Origin: JABMOV01 sp964654545
GTDB taxonomy: Bacteria; Fidelibacterota; Marinisomatia; Marinisomatales; JABMOV01
Assembly: GCA_964654545.1 (NCBI GenBank)
Contig: CAZZIU010000013.1
Coordinates: 15,368 to 79,367, forward strand
Direction of reading: 5' to 3'
DNA: 64,000 nucleotides
The notes under the pieces were generated by a model. That model worked only from the letters and a program-made list of their open reading frames with translations, did no database searches and had not been told where the DNA came from. The position numbers and the translations under genes were made by a program. Shown piece after piece: positions 26,917 through 35,524 of this stretch (the first letter of the stretch is position 1; each line of letters starts with the position of its first letter).

Positions 26917-27624
26917 TTATTGGTTTCTTAAATGAGTTAATACGTAATCAATATCTGCGGGAATATCGACACCGTGATGGGGATAATCGGTAATAATTGC
27001 ATGGATAGGAATTCCATTATCCAGCGCTCGCCATTGTTCCAGGCGCAGCTCAATTTCATGTTTACTGGGTGGCAGCTGAACAAATCGTTTCAATATTCTC
27101 CTGGTATACGCATAAATCCCTAGATGTTTATAACAACCGCCTATTTCCATATCCTCTAAGTTTCGTCGAAATGAAACCGCTCTTTTGTGGTCATCCAAAA
27201 ATGCCTTTACTATATTTTCGTTAAAATAATCACCAGGTGCAATTTTTGTACTCACCGCAGTGGCCATTTCTACATTGTTCCGTTGAAAGAGATCAATCAG
27301 GTCATCAATAATTTGGGGGTCAATTAGTGGTTCATCTCCCTGAATATTTACAATGACATCCGGATCAAAACCAGTTACTGCTTCTGCTACCCGGTCCGTA
27401 CCGGAAGGATGATTGGGAGAAGTCATTACGACTTCAAAATCGAACATGGAAAGTTTATCACGCACTTCTTCGCTATCAATTGCAACGATTACTTTGTCCA
27501 GCTGTTTACATTGCAGTACGCGCTCGGCAACGTGTGCAATCAATGGCTTATCTTTTATTAACGCCAGAATTTTTCTGGGGAATCTTTGGGAATTTAACCG
27601 GGCTGGTATGACACCAATATTCAT
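26917..27624 (-). CDS. kdsB: CMP-KDO synthetase
   Basis: A 235-residue cytidylyltransferase activating KDO for LPS core. Visible are MNIGVIPARLNSQRFPRKIL, VIVAIDSEEV, HPSGTDRVAEAV, VNIQGDEPLIDP, and the C-terminal LEQWRALDNGIPI with the metal-binding GVDIPADID. Its presence implies an LPS-containing outer membrane. It starts by ATGA overlap with a possible His-rich small ORF upstream and is followed by pyrG. Confidence 0.96.
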   Translation of the reverse strand: MNIGVIPARLNSQRFPRKILALIKDKPLIAHVAERVLQCKQLDKVIVAIDSEEVRDKLSMFDFEVVMTSPNHPSGTDRVAEAVTGFDPDVIVNIQGDEPLIDPQIIDDLIDLFQRNNVEMATAVSTKIAPGDYFNENIVKAFLDDHKRAVSFRRNLEDMEIGGCYKHLGIYAYTRRILKRFVQLPPSKHEIELRLEQWRALDNGIPIHAIITDYPHHGVDIPADIDYVLTHLRNQ

Positions 27625-27731
27625 ACGTAAAACAAGCGAGGGGGTTTGGGTTGCGTGGATACTGATCCCAGTTGATGATCATGGTCACGACCACCATGAT
27701 GGCAATGAAAATGGGATTTACTTACAGTCAT
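27621..27731 (-). CDS. Candidate small His-rich protein (36 aa)
   Basis: From ATG 27731 the minus strand encodes a 36-residue peptide whose first half is MTVSKSHFHCHHGGRDHDH: seven His and one Cys within 19 residues. Its TGA overlaps the kdsB ATG as ATGA, the same coupling seen elsewhere in the window. It fills most of the gap between the deaminase gene and kdsB. No Shine-Dalgarno is visible before its ATG, so it may be chance; a metal-binding or leader role is only a suggestion. Confidence 0.35.
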   Translation of the reverse strand: MTVSKSHFHCHHGGRDHDHQLGSVSTQPKPPRLFYV

Positions 27732-27804
27732 GCATCAATCTGGTTTGGATAATTTAGTCCGTTGAAGAGTCAAGGAACAATACATGAGTTGGTTAAATGT
27801 GCGA

Positions 27805-28815
27805 TTAATCTGAAAATCTATTCAATTCATCCAGAATAGCTTGTTTTATCTCTGTATTCGCCCAGCAAGAGAATACACTATCGTGTTGAATCTTTAGAAT
27901 TTCTTCTCCGGTGAATCCAAACTCACTTTCCAATACTTGGTACTCATCCAGCAATGAATTACCAAACATTTTAGGGTCATCCGTATTAATAGAGATGGGA
28001 ATTCCAAAGTCTGCTATCTGGCGTACCGGATGGTCTCCAACGGACGGAATTGATCCCGTTCGAAGATTAGATAATACGCATACCTCTATAGCGATTCCTT
28101 TTGAACGAATTTCATTTAATAATCCACTCTCATGTCGAATAGCTGTACCATGACCAATTCGGTCTACTTCAAGTGAATGAATTGCTCCTCGAATACTTTC
28201 CGGACCAGCAGCTTCTCCAGCATGGGCACTGGTTCTAAAGCCAGCCGCTCGTGCTTGCTTGTATATCGGTTTGTAGGGTTCAGGGGGAAATTTCTGCTCA
28301 GAACCACCAATCGTAATTCCTACAATCCCGGCTTCCTTTACTTCTGTTATTTTATCCAGCGTTCGCAATCCATTCTTTGGGCCGAAATCTCTAATCAAAT
28401 CTGTAACCAGATTGATTGTTATCGCCGGAACCCTGTCAAATCCTTTTCGAATGGCTAGTACCAGGTCCTGTGTTTTCAATCCATGAGTGAGAAAGTCAGA
28501 CGGTGAATGGATCATTTCAGCATAAACCACATTTTGCTTGACCAGATCCTTGGCGATTTTCTCCGCTATAAATGTGAAATCTTCGTATTCCCGTAAATAT
28601 TGGTTCTTCCAAATCCAGGTATCAATAAAGTGGGGGAAATTGATGTAAACGAACTTCTTTTTTAAATCATCCATATTTTTTATTTCAGGATCACCACCGT
28701 ATTTATTCATGAGTTTCCATAGTGCCGGTAACGGAATAGATTCCTCCAAGTGAATGTGCAATTCAACTTTGGGCATTAAATTGTAGTAGCGCTGAGAATC
28801 TGTGGATAAAAACAT
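27805..28815 (-). CDS. Adenosine deaminase-family protein
   Basis: A 336-residue metal-dependent deaminase. The zinc HxH is in MPKVELHIHLEESI (the common HxHLxGS appears as HLEES). SAHAGEAAGPESI supplies the third His and catalytic Glu, then DRIGHGTAI and ISINTDDPKMFG supply the remaining catalytic His/Asp motifs. All catalytic positions are present, so purine or related deamination is likely. The Gly-to-Glu change near the HxH and lack of a strict adenosine-type signature leave the substrate open. Confidence 0.82.
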   Translation of the reverse strand: MFLSTDSQRYYNLMPKVELHIHLEESIPLPALWKLMNKYGGDPEIKNMDDLKKKFVYINFPHFIDTWIWKNQYLREYEDFTFIAEKIAKDLVKQNVVYAEMIHSPSDFLTHGLKTQDLVLAIRKGFDRVPAITINLVTDLIRDFGPKNGLRTLDKITEVKEAGIVGITIGGSEQKFPPEPYKPIYKQARAAGFRTSAHAGEAAGPESIRGAIHSLEVDRIGHGTAIRHESGLLNEIRSKGIAIEVCVLSNLRTGSIPSVGDHPVRQIADFGIPISINTDDPKMFGNSLLDEYQVLESEFGFTGEEILKIQHDSVFSCWANTEIKQAILDELNRFSD

Positions 28816-28843
28816 GTTAGGTATTGTAATAGCTGTGGATTTC

Positions 28844-30103
28844 TTATTCGAATCGCAGCGATTCGATGGGATCTAATTTAGATGCGCGCCAGGCCGGATA
28901 GCTGCCAAATCCAATACCTATTAGTGAGCAGACAATCAATCCAATAAGTGCCCAATCCATGGGTATCACAGCCGGGATATTAAAAATCATCGAGACGAAA
29001 TTACCGCCCAGGATACCAAGAATAACTCCGGCAACACCGCCAATTTCGCTTAAAAATACTGCTTCTGCCAAAAACTGGAGTAATATATCACTTCTTTTTG
29101 CACCGATGGCTTTTCGAATGCCAATCTCTTTGATTCGTTCTGTCACCGAAACCAGCATGATATTCATAATACCGATCCCTGCCACCAGGAGAGCAATGGT
29201 ACTGATAGCAACAGCAAATAGTTTTACACCTTTGGTAAACGAACCAAACGTATCAATTAATTCTTCATTTGAAACCACTTCGAAGTCGTTTTCCTCCCCG
29301 GGTGGCACTTTGCGGATCACCCGCAGCAAACCGATAACTTCTTCTCTGGTATCATCGTATAGTTCAGCTGATGGTGCTTCTACGGCAATGTCCAATGATG
29401 TCCAACGGCTTCCGTATCGACCTAAATAGGTGCTAATGGGTATGAGTAAAAAATTATCTCTGCTTTCTCCAAACATTTCACCTTGTCTTTCAGCAACACC
29501 CACAACAGTATAACTGATTCCATCAATAGTGAATGATTTGTGTAGAGGATCTTCGAATGGAAAAAGTTGATCCACCACATCCATGCCCAGAACGGCGACA
29601 CGGTGGGAAAAATCTACATCCTGATTGGTGATATTCCGACCATCGCCCAAGAATGTGTTGTACAAGCGAAGTGTCCAGGCATCTCCACCTAGAATATATA
29701 GATTGGATTTTCCAATTTTATCTTTGTATTTAAGTGATCGACCACCGGTACCATCGGATACACTTACCAACAAAGGTAGCTTTGCCCTTCGGTTTAATTC
29801 TTCAAATTGTGCAAAAGTAATATTTTTACGATTGCGGTATTTATTGCGGGTATGCCCGCCGATTTGAATGGCCGGGTATTTTTGGACGTTAAATGTATTG
29901 GAGCCAAAGACATTTAATCCGCTATTAATTGAAGATTCTAACGTTTGAATCGCTGTCATAACTCCAATAACAGAAAAAACACCAATGGTAATACCCAGTA
30001 AAGTAAGAATGCTGCGAAGTTTGTTATCCCGGATGGCCTGCAAGGCCATTCTTAGACTCTCTTTCAGCGTATTTTTAAGATGACTTTTCTTTCTTTTACT
30101 CAT
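28844..30103 (-). CDS. MacB-like ABC transporter permease (second)
   Basis: A 419-residue FtsX/MacB permease: one N-terminal membrane helix (LRSILTLLGITIGVFSVIGVM), a periplasmic MacB core domain of about 220 residues, then three C-terminal helices. The conserved cytoplasmic coupling segment SVTERIKEIGIRKAIGAKRSDILLQFL and the end WRASKLDPIESLRFE are both present. It overlaps the preceding permease gene by 8 bases. With it, it likely forms a heterodimer served by the single ATPase at 31314-32021. Confidence 0.88.
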   Translation of the reverse strand: MSKRKKSHLKNTLKESLRMALQAIRDNKLRSILTLLGITIGVFSVIGVMTAIQTLESSINSGLNVFGSNTFNVQKYPAIQIGGHTRNKYRNRKNITFAQFEELNRRAKLPLLVSVSDGTGGRSLKYKDKIGKSNLYILGGDAWTLRLYNTFLGDGRNITNQDVDFSHRVAVLGMDVVDQLFPFEDPLHKSFTIDGISYTVVGVAERQGEMFGESRDNFLLIPISTYLGRYGSRWTSLDIAVEAPSAELYDDTREEVIGLLRVIRKVPPGEENDFEVVSNEELIDTFGSFTKGVKLFAVAISTIALLVAGIGIMNIMLVSVTERIKEIGIRKAIGAKRSDILLQFLAEAVFLSEIGGVAGVILGILGGNFVSMIFNIPAVIPMDWALIGLIVCSLIGIGFGSYPAWRASKLDPIESLRFE

Positions 30104-31313
30104 AGCGCAATGCTTCTATGGGATCCAAACGAGCTGCCTTAAATGAGGGGGCTATACCAGAAATGACCCCCACAAGGACAGCGAGTGAGATGGAAATGCC
30201 TGCGAGCCAAAGCGGCATTGCGGATGGAAAAACAAAGGTATTGATTAATAGACTCCCTCCCCAAGCAAGCGACAGTCCTACCAGTCCTCCAATCAAACAG
30301 ATAAATACCGCTTCAATAAGGAATTGTCCCAGTATCATGTTGCGGGTGGCACCAATCGCCTTCCGAACACCAATTTCCCGCGTACGCTCCTTTACCGATA
30401 CAAACATAATATTCATGATCCCAATTCCACCAACCACCAGCGATAGAACGGTGATGAATAAGCCCGTTCCTCCAATGGCAAATTTAATCGCATTGTATTG
30501 ATCCTGAAACGCGGCCTGCTGGTTAATTGCGAAATCATCTTTATCACCGGGTCTGATTCCACGGATCCTCCGCATGATTCCAGTGAGTTCATCTTTCGCT
30601 GCTTCGATATTGGCTTCATCCACTTTTACATTCAATTGGACCCAACCGCGTCGGGAGAACAATCGGGAAAAGGTACCGGAAGGAATAATGGCCTGATTGT
30701 CCATGCTGAATAAACCAAGAAATTTTCCCTGTTTTTCCACCACACCGATCACGCGAAATTTGTAGGGACCCATTTTTACATATTCATCAATTGGATTGAT
30801 ATTTTTGAATAGATTTTCGGCTATATCGTTTCCTATGACCACAACACGCGATCCGGAACGATCTTCTCCTTCGGTGATGAATCGGCCAGTACTTATATTG
30901 GTTGTTGATGTTTGTAAATATTGTGGAGTGGTTCCGACCAATGCCATCCCGGTAATGCTCTCTTCATTGTAACTGACGTCCACCCTTCGTTGCATTGTTG
31001 GTGCAATCGCTTTTGCATAACTGGATTGCTGCATTATTTTATCCATATAATCCAAACGAATGTCGGGTCGGTTTCGTACATCCCACCAATTATCGTTGCT
31101 AAACCAGGCATGTTTTGATATAAACAACACATCACGACCCAGGAATGACATACTTTTTTCAAAGGATTGATCAAGACCAGAAATTAGCGTTCCCATCAAT
31201 GTAACAGACAGAATCCCAATCACAATACCAAGAGTCGTCAGCAGGGCTCGCGTTTTATTTGAAAAAATTGCTCCCAGGGCTATAAATATATTTTCTTTGA
31301 CCAGTCCAAACAT
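30096..31313 (-). CDS. MacB-like ABC transporter permease (first)
   Basis: A 405-residue paralogue of the next gene with the same one-plus-three helix plan. The N-terminal helix is TRALLTTLGIVIGILSVTLMG. The C-terminal coupling helix SVKERTREIGVRKAIGATRNMILGQFL and the end FKAARLDPIEALRYE are typical. It directly follows the ATPase gene. MacB-type permeases normally act as homodimers, so two linked genes suggest a two-subunit pump. Confidence 0.88.
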   Translation of the reverse strand: MFGLVKENIFIALGAIFSNKTRALLTTLGIVIGILSVTLMGTLISGLDQSFEKSMSFLGRDVLFISKHAWFSNDNWWDVRNRPDIRLDYMDKIMQQSSYAKAIAPTMQRRVDVSYNEESITGMALVGTTPQYLQTSTTNISTGRFITEGEDRSGSRVVVIGNDIAENLFKNINPIDEYVKMGPYKFRVIGVVEKQGKFLGLFSMDNQAIIPSGTFSRLFSRRGWVQLNVKVDEANIEAAKDELTGIMRRIRGIRPGDKDDFAINQQAAFQDQYNAIKFAIGGTGLFITVLSLVVGGIGIMNIMFVSVKERTREIGVRKAIGATRNMILGQFLIEAVFICLIGGLVGLSLAWGGSLLINTFVFPSAMPLWLAGISISLAVLVGVISGIAPSFKAARLDPIEALRYE

Positions 31314-32021
31314 TTATGCCGATTTCTTTTGTTTCGATGTGGTGGTATCAGAACTGATTTTTCCATCCAGGATAGTGATGGTTCGATCCGCATGATCGGC
31401 AATATATTTCTCGTGAGTCACAAGTATAATTGTATTTCCGCCGGCATGGAGTTCATCAAATAATTTCATGATTTCTTCCCCACTTTTGGAATCGAGATTT
31501 CCTGTTGGTTCATCGGCAAGAATGATCGAAGGATTTGTCACCAGTGCCCTCGCAATGGCAACACGTTGACGTTGCCCTCCGGATAATTCATTTGGTTTGT
31601 GCTTCATGCGATCACCTAAACCAACTTTGTCCAACGCTAAACGGGATTGATCCAATCGTTCTTCACGGGGAATATTGGCGTAGATTAATGGGAGCTCCAC
31701 ATTTTTTAATGCGGTGAGTTTTGGTAGCAAATTGAAGGTTTGGAACACAAAACCAATTTTTTGATTTCGAATTTCCGCCAGTTGATTATCATCCATGGAA
31801 TGAACCGGATCCCCTTCAAAGCTATAAAGTCCTTCGGATGGTGAATCCAAACAGCCTATGATATTCATCAATGTCGACTTCCCAGATCCTGAAGGACCCA
31901 TAATTGATAAATATTCATTGCGATGAATATCCAGATCAACACCCGCCAAAGCGAATACTTTTTCTGCCCCCACATCGTACATGCGGGTTATGCCACTTAG
32001 AGAAATCAGCGTGTTATTCAT
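31314..32021 (-). CDS. MacB/LolD-type ABC transporter ATPase
   Basis: A 235-residue nucleotide-binding subunit: Walker A GPSGSGKSTLMN, Q-loop FVFQTFNLLP, signature LSGGQRQRVAIARAL, Walker B IILADEPTGNLD and the H-loop LVTHE. The SGKSTLMNIIGCLD and NLDSKSG stretches are those of the MacB/LolD/FtsE group. It overlaps the membrane-fusion gene by 8 bases and is followed directly by two permease genes. Confidence 0.95.
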   Translation of the reverse strand: MNNTLISLSGITRMYDVGAEKVFALAGVDLDIHRNEYLSIMGPSGSGKSTLMNIIGCLDSPSEGLYSFEGDPVHSMDDNQLAEIRNQKIGFVFQTFNLLPKLTALKNVELPLIYANIPREERLDQSRLALDKVGLGDRMKHKPNELSGGQRQRVAIARALVTNPSIILADEPTGNLDSKSGEEIMKLFDELHAGGNTIILVTHEKYIADHADRTITILDGKISSDTTTSKQKKSA

Positions 32022-33336
32022 GGGATTCAGATTTAGAGTTTGAGTTATCTCCAGGTCGTTTTGTTTCGATTTCTGAATTCTGATTTAAATCCCTGCTAAT
32101 TGCACGGTAACCACCAGTGACAATGAGTTCTCCTTCATCCAATCCACTAATGACTTCATAATGGGTATCGCTGGAAATCCCAATTTTAACCGGACGAATC
32201 AGAGCATATTGCATTTCTTTATTCCCCCTTCGAGGATTACCACCATATGCCGTATCTGAAACCACGAACACTACTTCCTGCATTTCTGTTTTCTTTGGTT
32301 TGTTATCCCCTGACATTTCTGAGGATTCCGTGCTTCGTTTTTTTCTCCCTTTGCCCGTGTCCAGGGTCATCTTCTCTTCGCCTTCCTTCCGGACCGTTAA
32401 AGACTGAATGGGAATGGTAATTATATCCTTGCGAACATCGGTGATGATATTGGCAGTCGCACTCATACCGGTTCGGATTCCATCAGGGACCTCGAGCATT
32501 CTGATTTTCACCTCAAAATTGGTTACCTGCTCCTGGGTTCCAAAGCCGGATGTTTGGGCCACATGGGCAATTTCACTCACAACACCGAAAAATATGGTGT
32601 CCTGGAAGGCATCAATTTCAATTTCAGTGGTATCACCTACCACGACAGATACAACGTCATTTTCATTGACCTCAACAACCACTTCCATTCGATTTAAATC
32701 AGCGACAGTCATAAGTACATCAGCCTGAAACACAGACCCCAATGCCATTTCGCCCACTTCCTTGTTGACTTTGGTCACGGTTCCTGAATGCGGGGCCAAA
32801 ATACGGGTTTTCGCTAATTCGTCTTCTCTTGATTCTAACGCCGCACGTGCCTGTTCCAATCGACTTTCCGCCAATTCATATTCAGCAACGATTGATTCCA
32901 ATTCTTGTGCGGATACAAGTTTTTGCTTATAAAGTGATTCAATGCGTTCCTTCTGTGCTTCAACCTGACGCATGCTGGCGCGTGCAGATTTCACGGAGGA
33001 TCTGGCTTGTTCCACGCTCGCTTTTATTTGTTTTTCGTCCAGGGATATCAAATGTTGCCCCTGCTCCACCAAATCGCCTTCCTCAACCGTAATTTCCGTA
33101 ATCCAGGCCGAGATGGTTGCTGAAATCTTAATTTCGGTTTCTGGTTGGATTTCTCCACTGGCATTCACCTTATGAACAACCGTTCCTCTTTTCACCTCTT
33201 CCGATTCCACTTTTAATGCATGTGTTTCCGACTTTTTCACAACTGCAATAATGACAATCGCTAATACAAGGAGGATCACTATTCCAATAATCCATTTTTT
33301 CTTAGATGATTTTTTCTTTGTCAAAATATCCCCCAA
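32014..33336 (-). CDS. Periplasmic membrane-fusion protein of an ABC efflux pump (MacA-like)
   Basis: A 440-residue RND/MacA-type adaptor with a single N-terminal membrane anchor (WIIGIVILLVLAIVIIAVV). A lipoyl half-motif (GTVVHKVNASGEIQPETE), a coiled-coil hairpin of about residues 95-180 and the second lipoyl half (ILAPHSGTVTKVNKEVGEM) follow, then beta-barrel and membrane-proximal domains. An insert of low complexity (EKMTLDTGKGRKKRSTESSEMSG, near 325-350) lies between them. It bridges the inner-membrane ABC unit and the TolC-like channel. Confidence 0.9.
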   Translation of the reverse strand: MGDILTKKKSSKKKWIIGIVILLVLAIVIIAVVKKSETHALKVESEEVKRGTVVHKVNASGEIQPETEIKISATISAWITEITVEEGDLVEQGQHLISLDEKQIKASVEQARSSVKSARASMRQVEAQKERIESLYKQKLVSAQELESIVAEYELAESRLEQARAALESREDELAKTRILAPHSGTVTKVNKEVGEMALGSVFQADVLMTVADLNRMEVVVEVNENDVVSVVVGDTTEIEIDAFQDTIFFGVVSEIAHVAQTSGFGTQEQVTNFEVKIRMLEVPDGIRTGMSATANIITDVRKDIITIPIQSLTVRKEGEEKMTLDTGKGRKKRSTESSEMSGDNKPKKTEMQEVVFVVSDTAYGGNPRRGNKEMQYALIRPVKIGISSDTHYEVISGLDEGELIVTGGYRAISRDLNQNSEIETKRPGDNSNSKSESHE

Positions 33337-34617
33337 TTATTTGAATTCTGTATCCAGAATGCCAAGTGTCGCTTTCAGAGTGGCATCCTGTGTCAAGGCA
33401 TCATAGGTTGTGTTAATCAAATCCGTCCTGGCTTGCGTAACAGATAGCTGGGCATCCAGTACTTCTAAGATGGTATTGGCTCCCAAGGCATACCGTTCTT
33501 GTGCCAGTTTTAAATCTTCCTCCGCTGCCAGCAATACTTCCTCCAGTACCGGAATGATTTCTTTGTAATTCCGTAAACCGTCAAGTAAATATCGGCATTG
33601 AACGACCAAATCATCACGGACATTTGTGCGGGTGTTTTTTGCTGTCTGCCAGTTGATCTTTGCTTGTTGTGTACGAACGCTGGATTGAAATCCAGTAAAA
33701 AGTGGATAAGATAAACTTAACTGTCCAGACATGGTATACGTATCAGAATAATTGCCAATCAAGTCCGACGCTTTGTCAGCAATAGTACCATAGGAACCGG
33801 ATAGAGTTAGTGCTGGTAAACGTGACCCTTTTGAATTTTTGTACGATAATTCCTGGTTTTTAACTGTAAAATTTTGAATTAGCAGCGATGGGTTATTTTC
33901 ATCCATCAGTTTTAATGAAGAATCCAGATCTGGTGTTTCGGGCAAAGATGGGTCCACATCATTAATCACAAAGGGTGTACCCGCGGACAGAATCCCCATT
34001 GCATTGGCCAATTCGCGTGTGGAATTGTCGACAGCTGATTTTTGTGTAATCACACTCGTTTGAGCCTGACCCAAGCGTACCTGAGCTTTTAGTACATCGG
34101 TTTTCTTAACCGCCCCAAGTTCGAACTGGTGTTGAACCAATTCCATCTGTTGTCCAGCCAAGTCCAAATCTTCCTGTCTCGATTCTAATAAGTGTTGATC
34201 CTTTAGCAATTGAAAATAGGCTCGGTGAACGGCTAGTATCACTGTATTCATGGCTTGTCTTTCCGATTCCCGTGCAATAAAAATTGTATTTTTGCCAAGT
34301 GTAAGCGTTCTCCAAGAGTTGCCGCCATCGTAGAGGGTCTGGCTCAGAGAAAAACCGCTATCCCATGATCCAGAATGAGAACTTACCCCGGAGATAACGC
34401 TGGTTGCGTCTGATGTTGAGCCTGAAAAAGTCAAAGACGGTAAAACTCCACTAAGGGCAGCCCTTTTTGTTGCCTCCGCAGAGGTGACTTCTAGTCGAGC
34501 CGATTCCATGGTAACTTTGTTCTCCAAGGCTGTCTGTACGCATTTTTCCAGTGAATAGGACTGTCCGAATAAAAATCCTGAGAATATTAATACAATCAGT
34601 TTAAAATAGTTCTTCAT
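33337..34617 (-). CDS. TolC-family outer-membrane efflux protein
   Basis: A 426-residue outer-membrane factor with a signal peptide (MKNYFKLIVLIFSGFLFG) and two repeated helical halves (for example LESRQEDLDLAGQQMELVQHQFELGAVKKTDVL and EEDLKLAQERYALGANTILEVLDAQ). This is the internal duplication of TolC-type trimeric channels. Its stop precedes the adaptor gene by one base and its start overlaps the Yip1-like gene by 4 bases, giving a complete tripartite pump operon. Confidence 0.92.
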   Translation of the reverse strand: MKNYFKLIVLIFSGFLFGQSYSLEKCVQTALENKVTMESARLEVTSAEATKRAALSGVLPSLTFSGSTSDATSVISGVSSHSGSWDSGFSLSQTLYDGGNSWRTLTLGKNTIFIARESERQAMNTVILAVHRAYFQLLKDQHLLESRQEDLDLAGQQMELVQHQFELGAVKKTDVLKAQVRLGQAQTSVITQKSAVDNSTRELANAMGILSAGTPFVINDVDPSLPETPDLDSSLKLMDENNPSLLIQNFTVKNQELSYKNSKGSRLPALTLSGSYGTIADKASDLIGNYSDTYTMSGQLSLSYPLFTGFQSSVRTQQAKINWQTAKNTRTNVRDDLVVQCRYLLDGLRNYKEIIPVLEEVLLAAEEDLKLAQERYALGANTILEVLDAQLSVTQARTDLINTTYDALTQDATLKATLGILDTEFK

Positions 34618-35324
34618 GGGCTAAATATGGCTCCTAACGATGATACAACTGTGATTTGAAGGAAGAAATAAATCGCAAATGCGGAAATGAACACGGTAGA
34701 TTTTTTCTTATACAAAATGGCAGCACCTATTCCAAGTACGATAACACGCCAAAGTGCAAATATATCCAGTGAATTTGTAAAGTAACGAATAAATGATCCT
34801 GGCTCCCCTAATCCCAAAAGCCCTAATCCTGTGTATACTTCAATACTCCATTTATAGTTCATTAGTGGAATCTTCACGGCCAACTCCAGAAGAGATATCA
34901 TATAGGTCAACGCAGTCATGGTAATCAGATCACCGTATTTCAAGTTGCCACCAAATACAAAGTTTCCAATTACCAGCACAATGAATGCCATGAAGATTAC
35001 TCTCAAGGGAAATCCAACCGCATTGGTGATCCACATGATGGCTAATTGGCCGGTGCTAGGATTGGAAAATCGTTCATCAATATTTTCCAGCATTTCCTGC
35101 TTTTGTTCATCAGAAATCCTATCTGAATTTTCAATGCGTTGCACTGTTTGATCGTACTGAACGTTCATATACAAATCTTTAAGTGCAACCAGATTTACAA
35201 GACCTAAGCCGGCAAGTATCAATAGCAAAGTGGTACGGGTACGTGCCGTATCGCGGTCTTGCAATCCCTGAAATGCATCTGTTGGTGACAAAAACACATT
35301 AATAATTGATGCTAATAATGCCAT
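34614..35324 (-). CDS. Yip1-family membrane protein at the head of the efflux operon
   Basis: A 236-residue protein that starts MALLASIINVFLSPTDAFQGLQDR, the N-terminal pattern of bacterial Yip1-domain proteins, and has five hydrophobic segments. It is the first gene of the operon, preceded by AGGAG at a good distance. Yip1-like proteins are often found next to MacB-type pumps in FCB genomes; the function is not established. Confidence 0.75.
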   Translation of the reverse strand: MALLASIINVFLSPTDAFQGLQDRDTARTRTTLLLILAGLGLVNLVALKDLYMNVQYDQTVQRIENSDRISDEQKQEMLENIDERFSNPSTGQLAIMWITNAVGFPLRVIFMAFIVLVIGNFVFGGNLKYGDLITMTALTYMISLLELAVKIPLMNYKWSIEVYTGLGLLGLGEPGSFIRYFTNSLDIFALWRVIVLGIGAAILYKKKSTVFISAFAIYFFLQITVVSSLGAIFSP

Positions 35325-35341
35325 TTACAGCTCCTGTTTCA

Positions 35342-35371
35342 TCTATAGAATGATGATATAGAAAACGTCAA
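35342..35371 (-). promoter_or_regulatory. Possible promoter of the efflux operon
   Basis: On the minus strand TTGACG (35371-35366) and TATAGA (35347-35342) are separated by 18 bases. The site lies about 18 bases before the Yip1-like ATG and would give a very short leader that still includes the AGGAG ribosome site. Hexamer match is moderate; no experiment supports it. Confidence 0.35.
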
Positions 35372-35524
35372 TTGAAGGATGATCTTGTTTTCTTTCTGAT
35401 TAATTGTTTGGAGTTTATCGGGAATATTTCTCTTCTTCAATAACAACGAAAAATAAGATCAAATTATCTGGAAAAGGATGTCAAAAATAAAAAACAATGT
35501 CCTTGAGTCTTTAGAGCGAAAATA

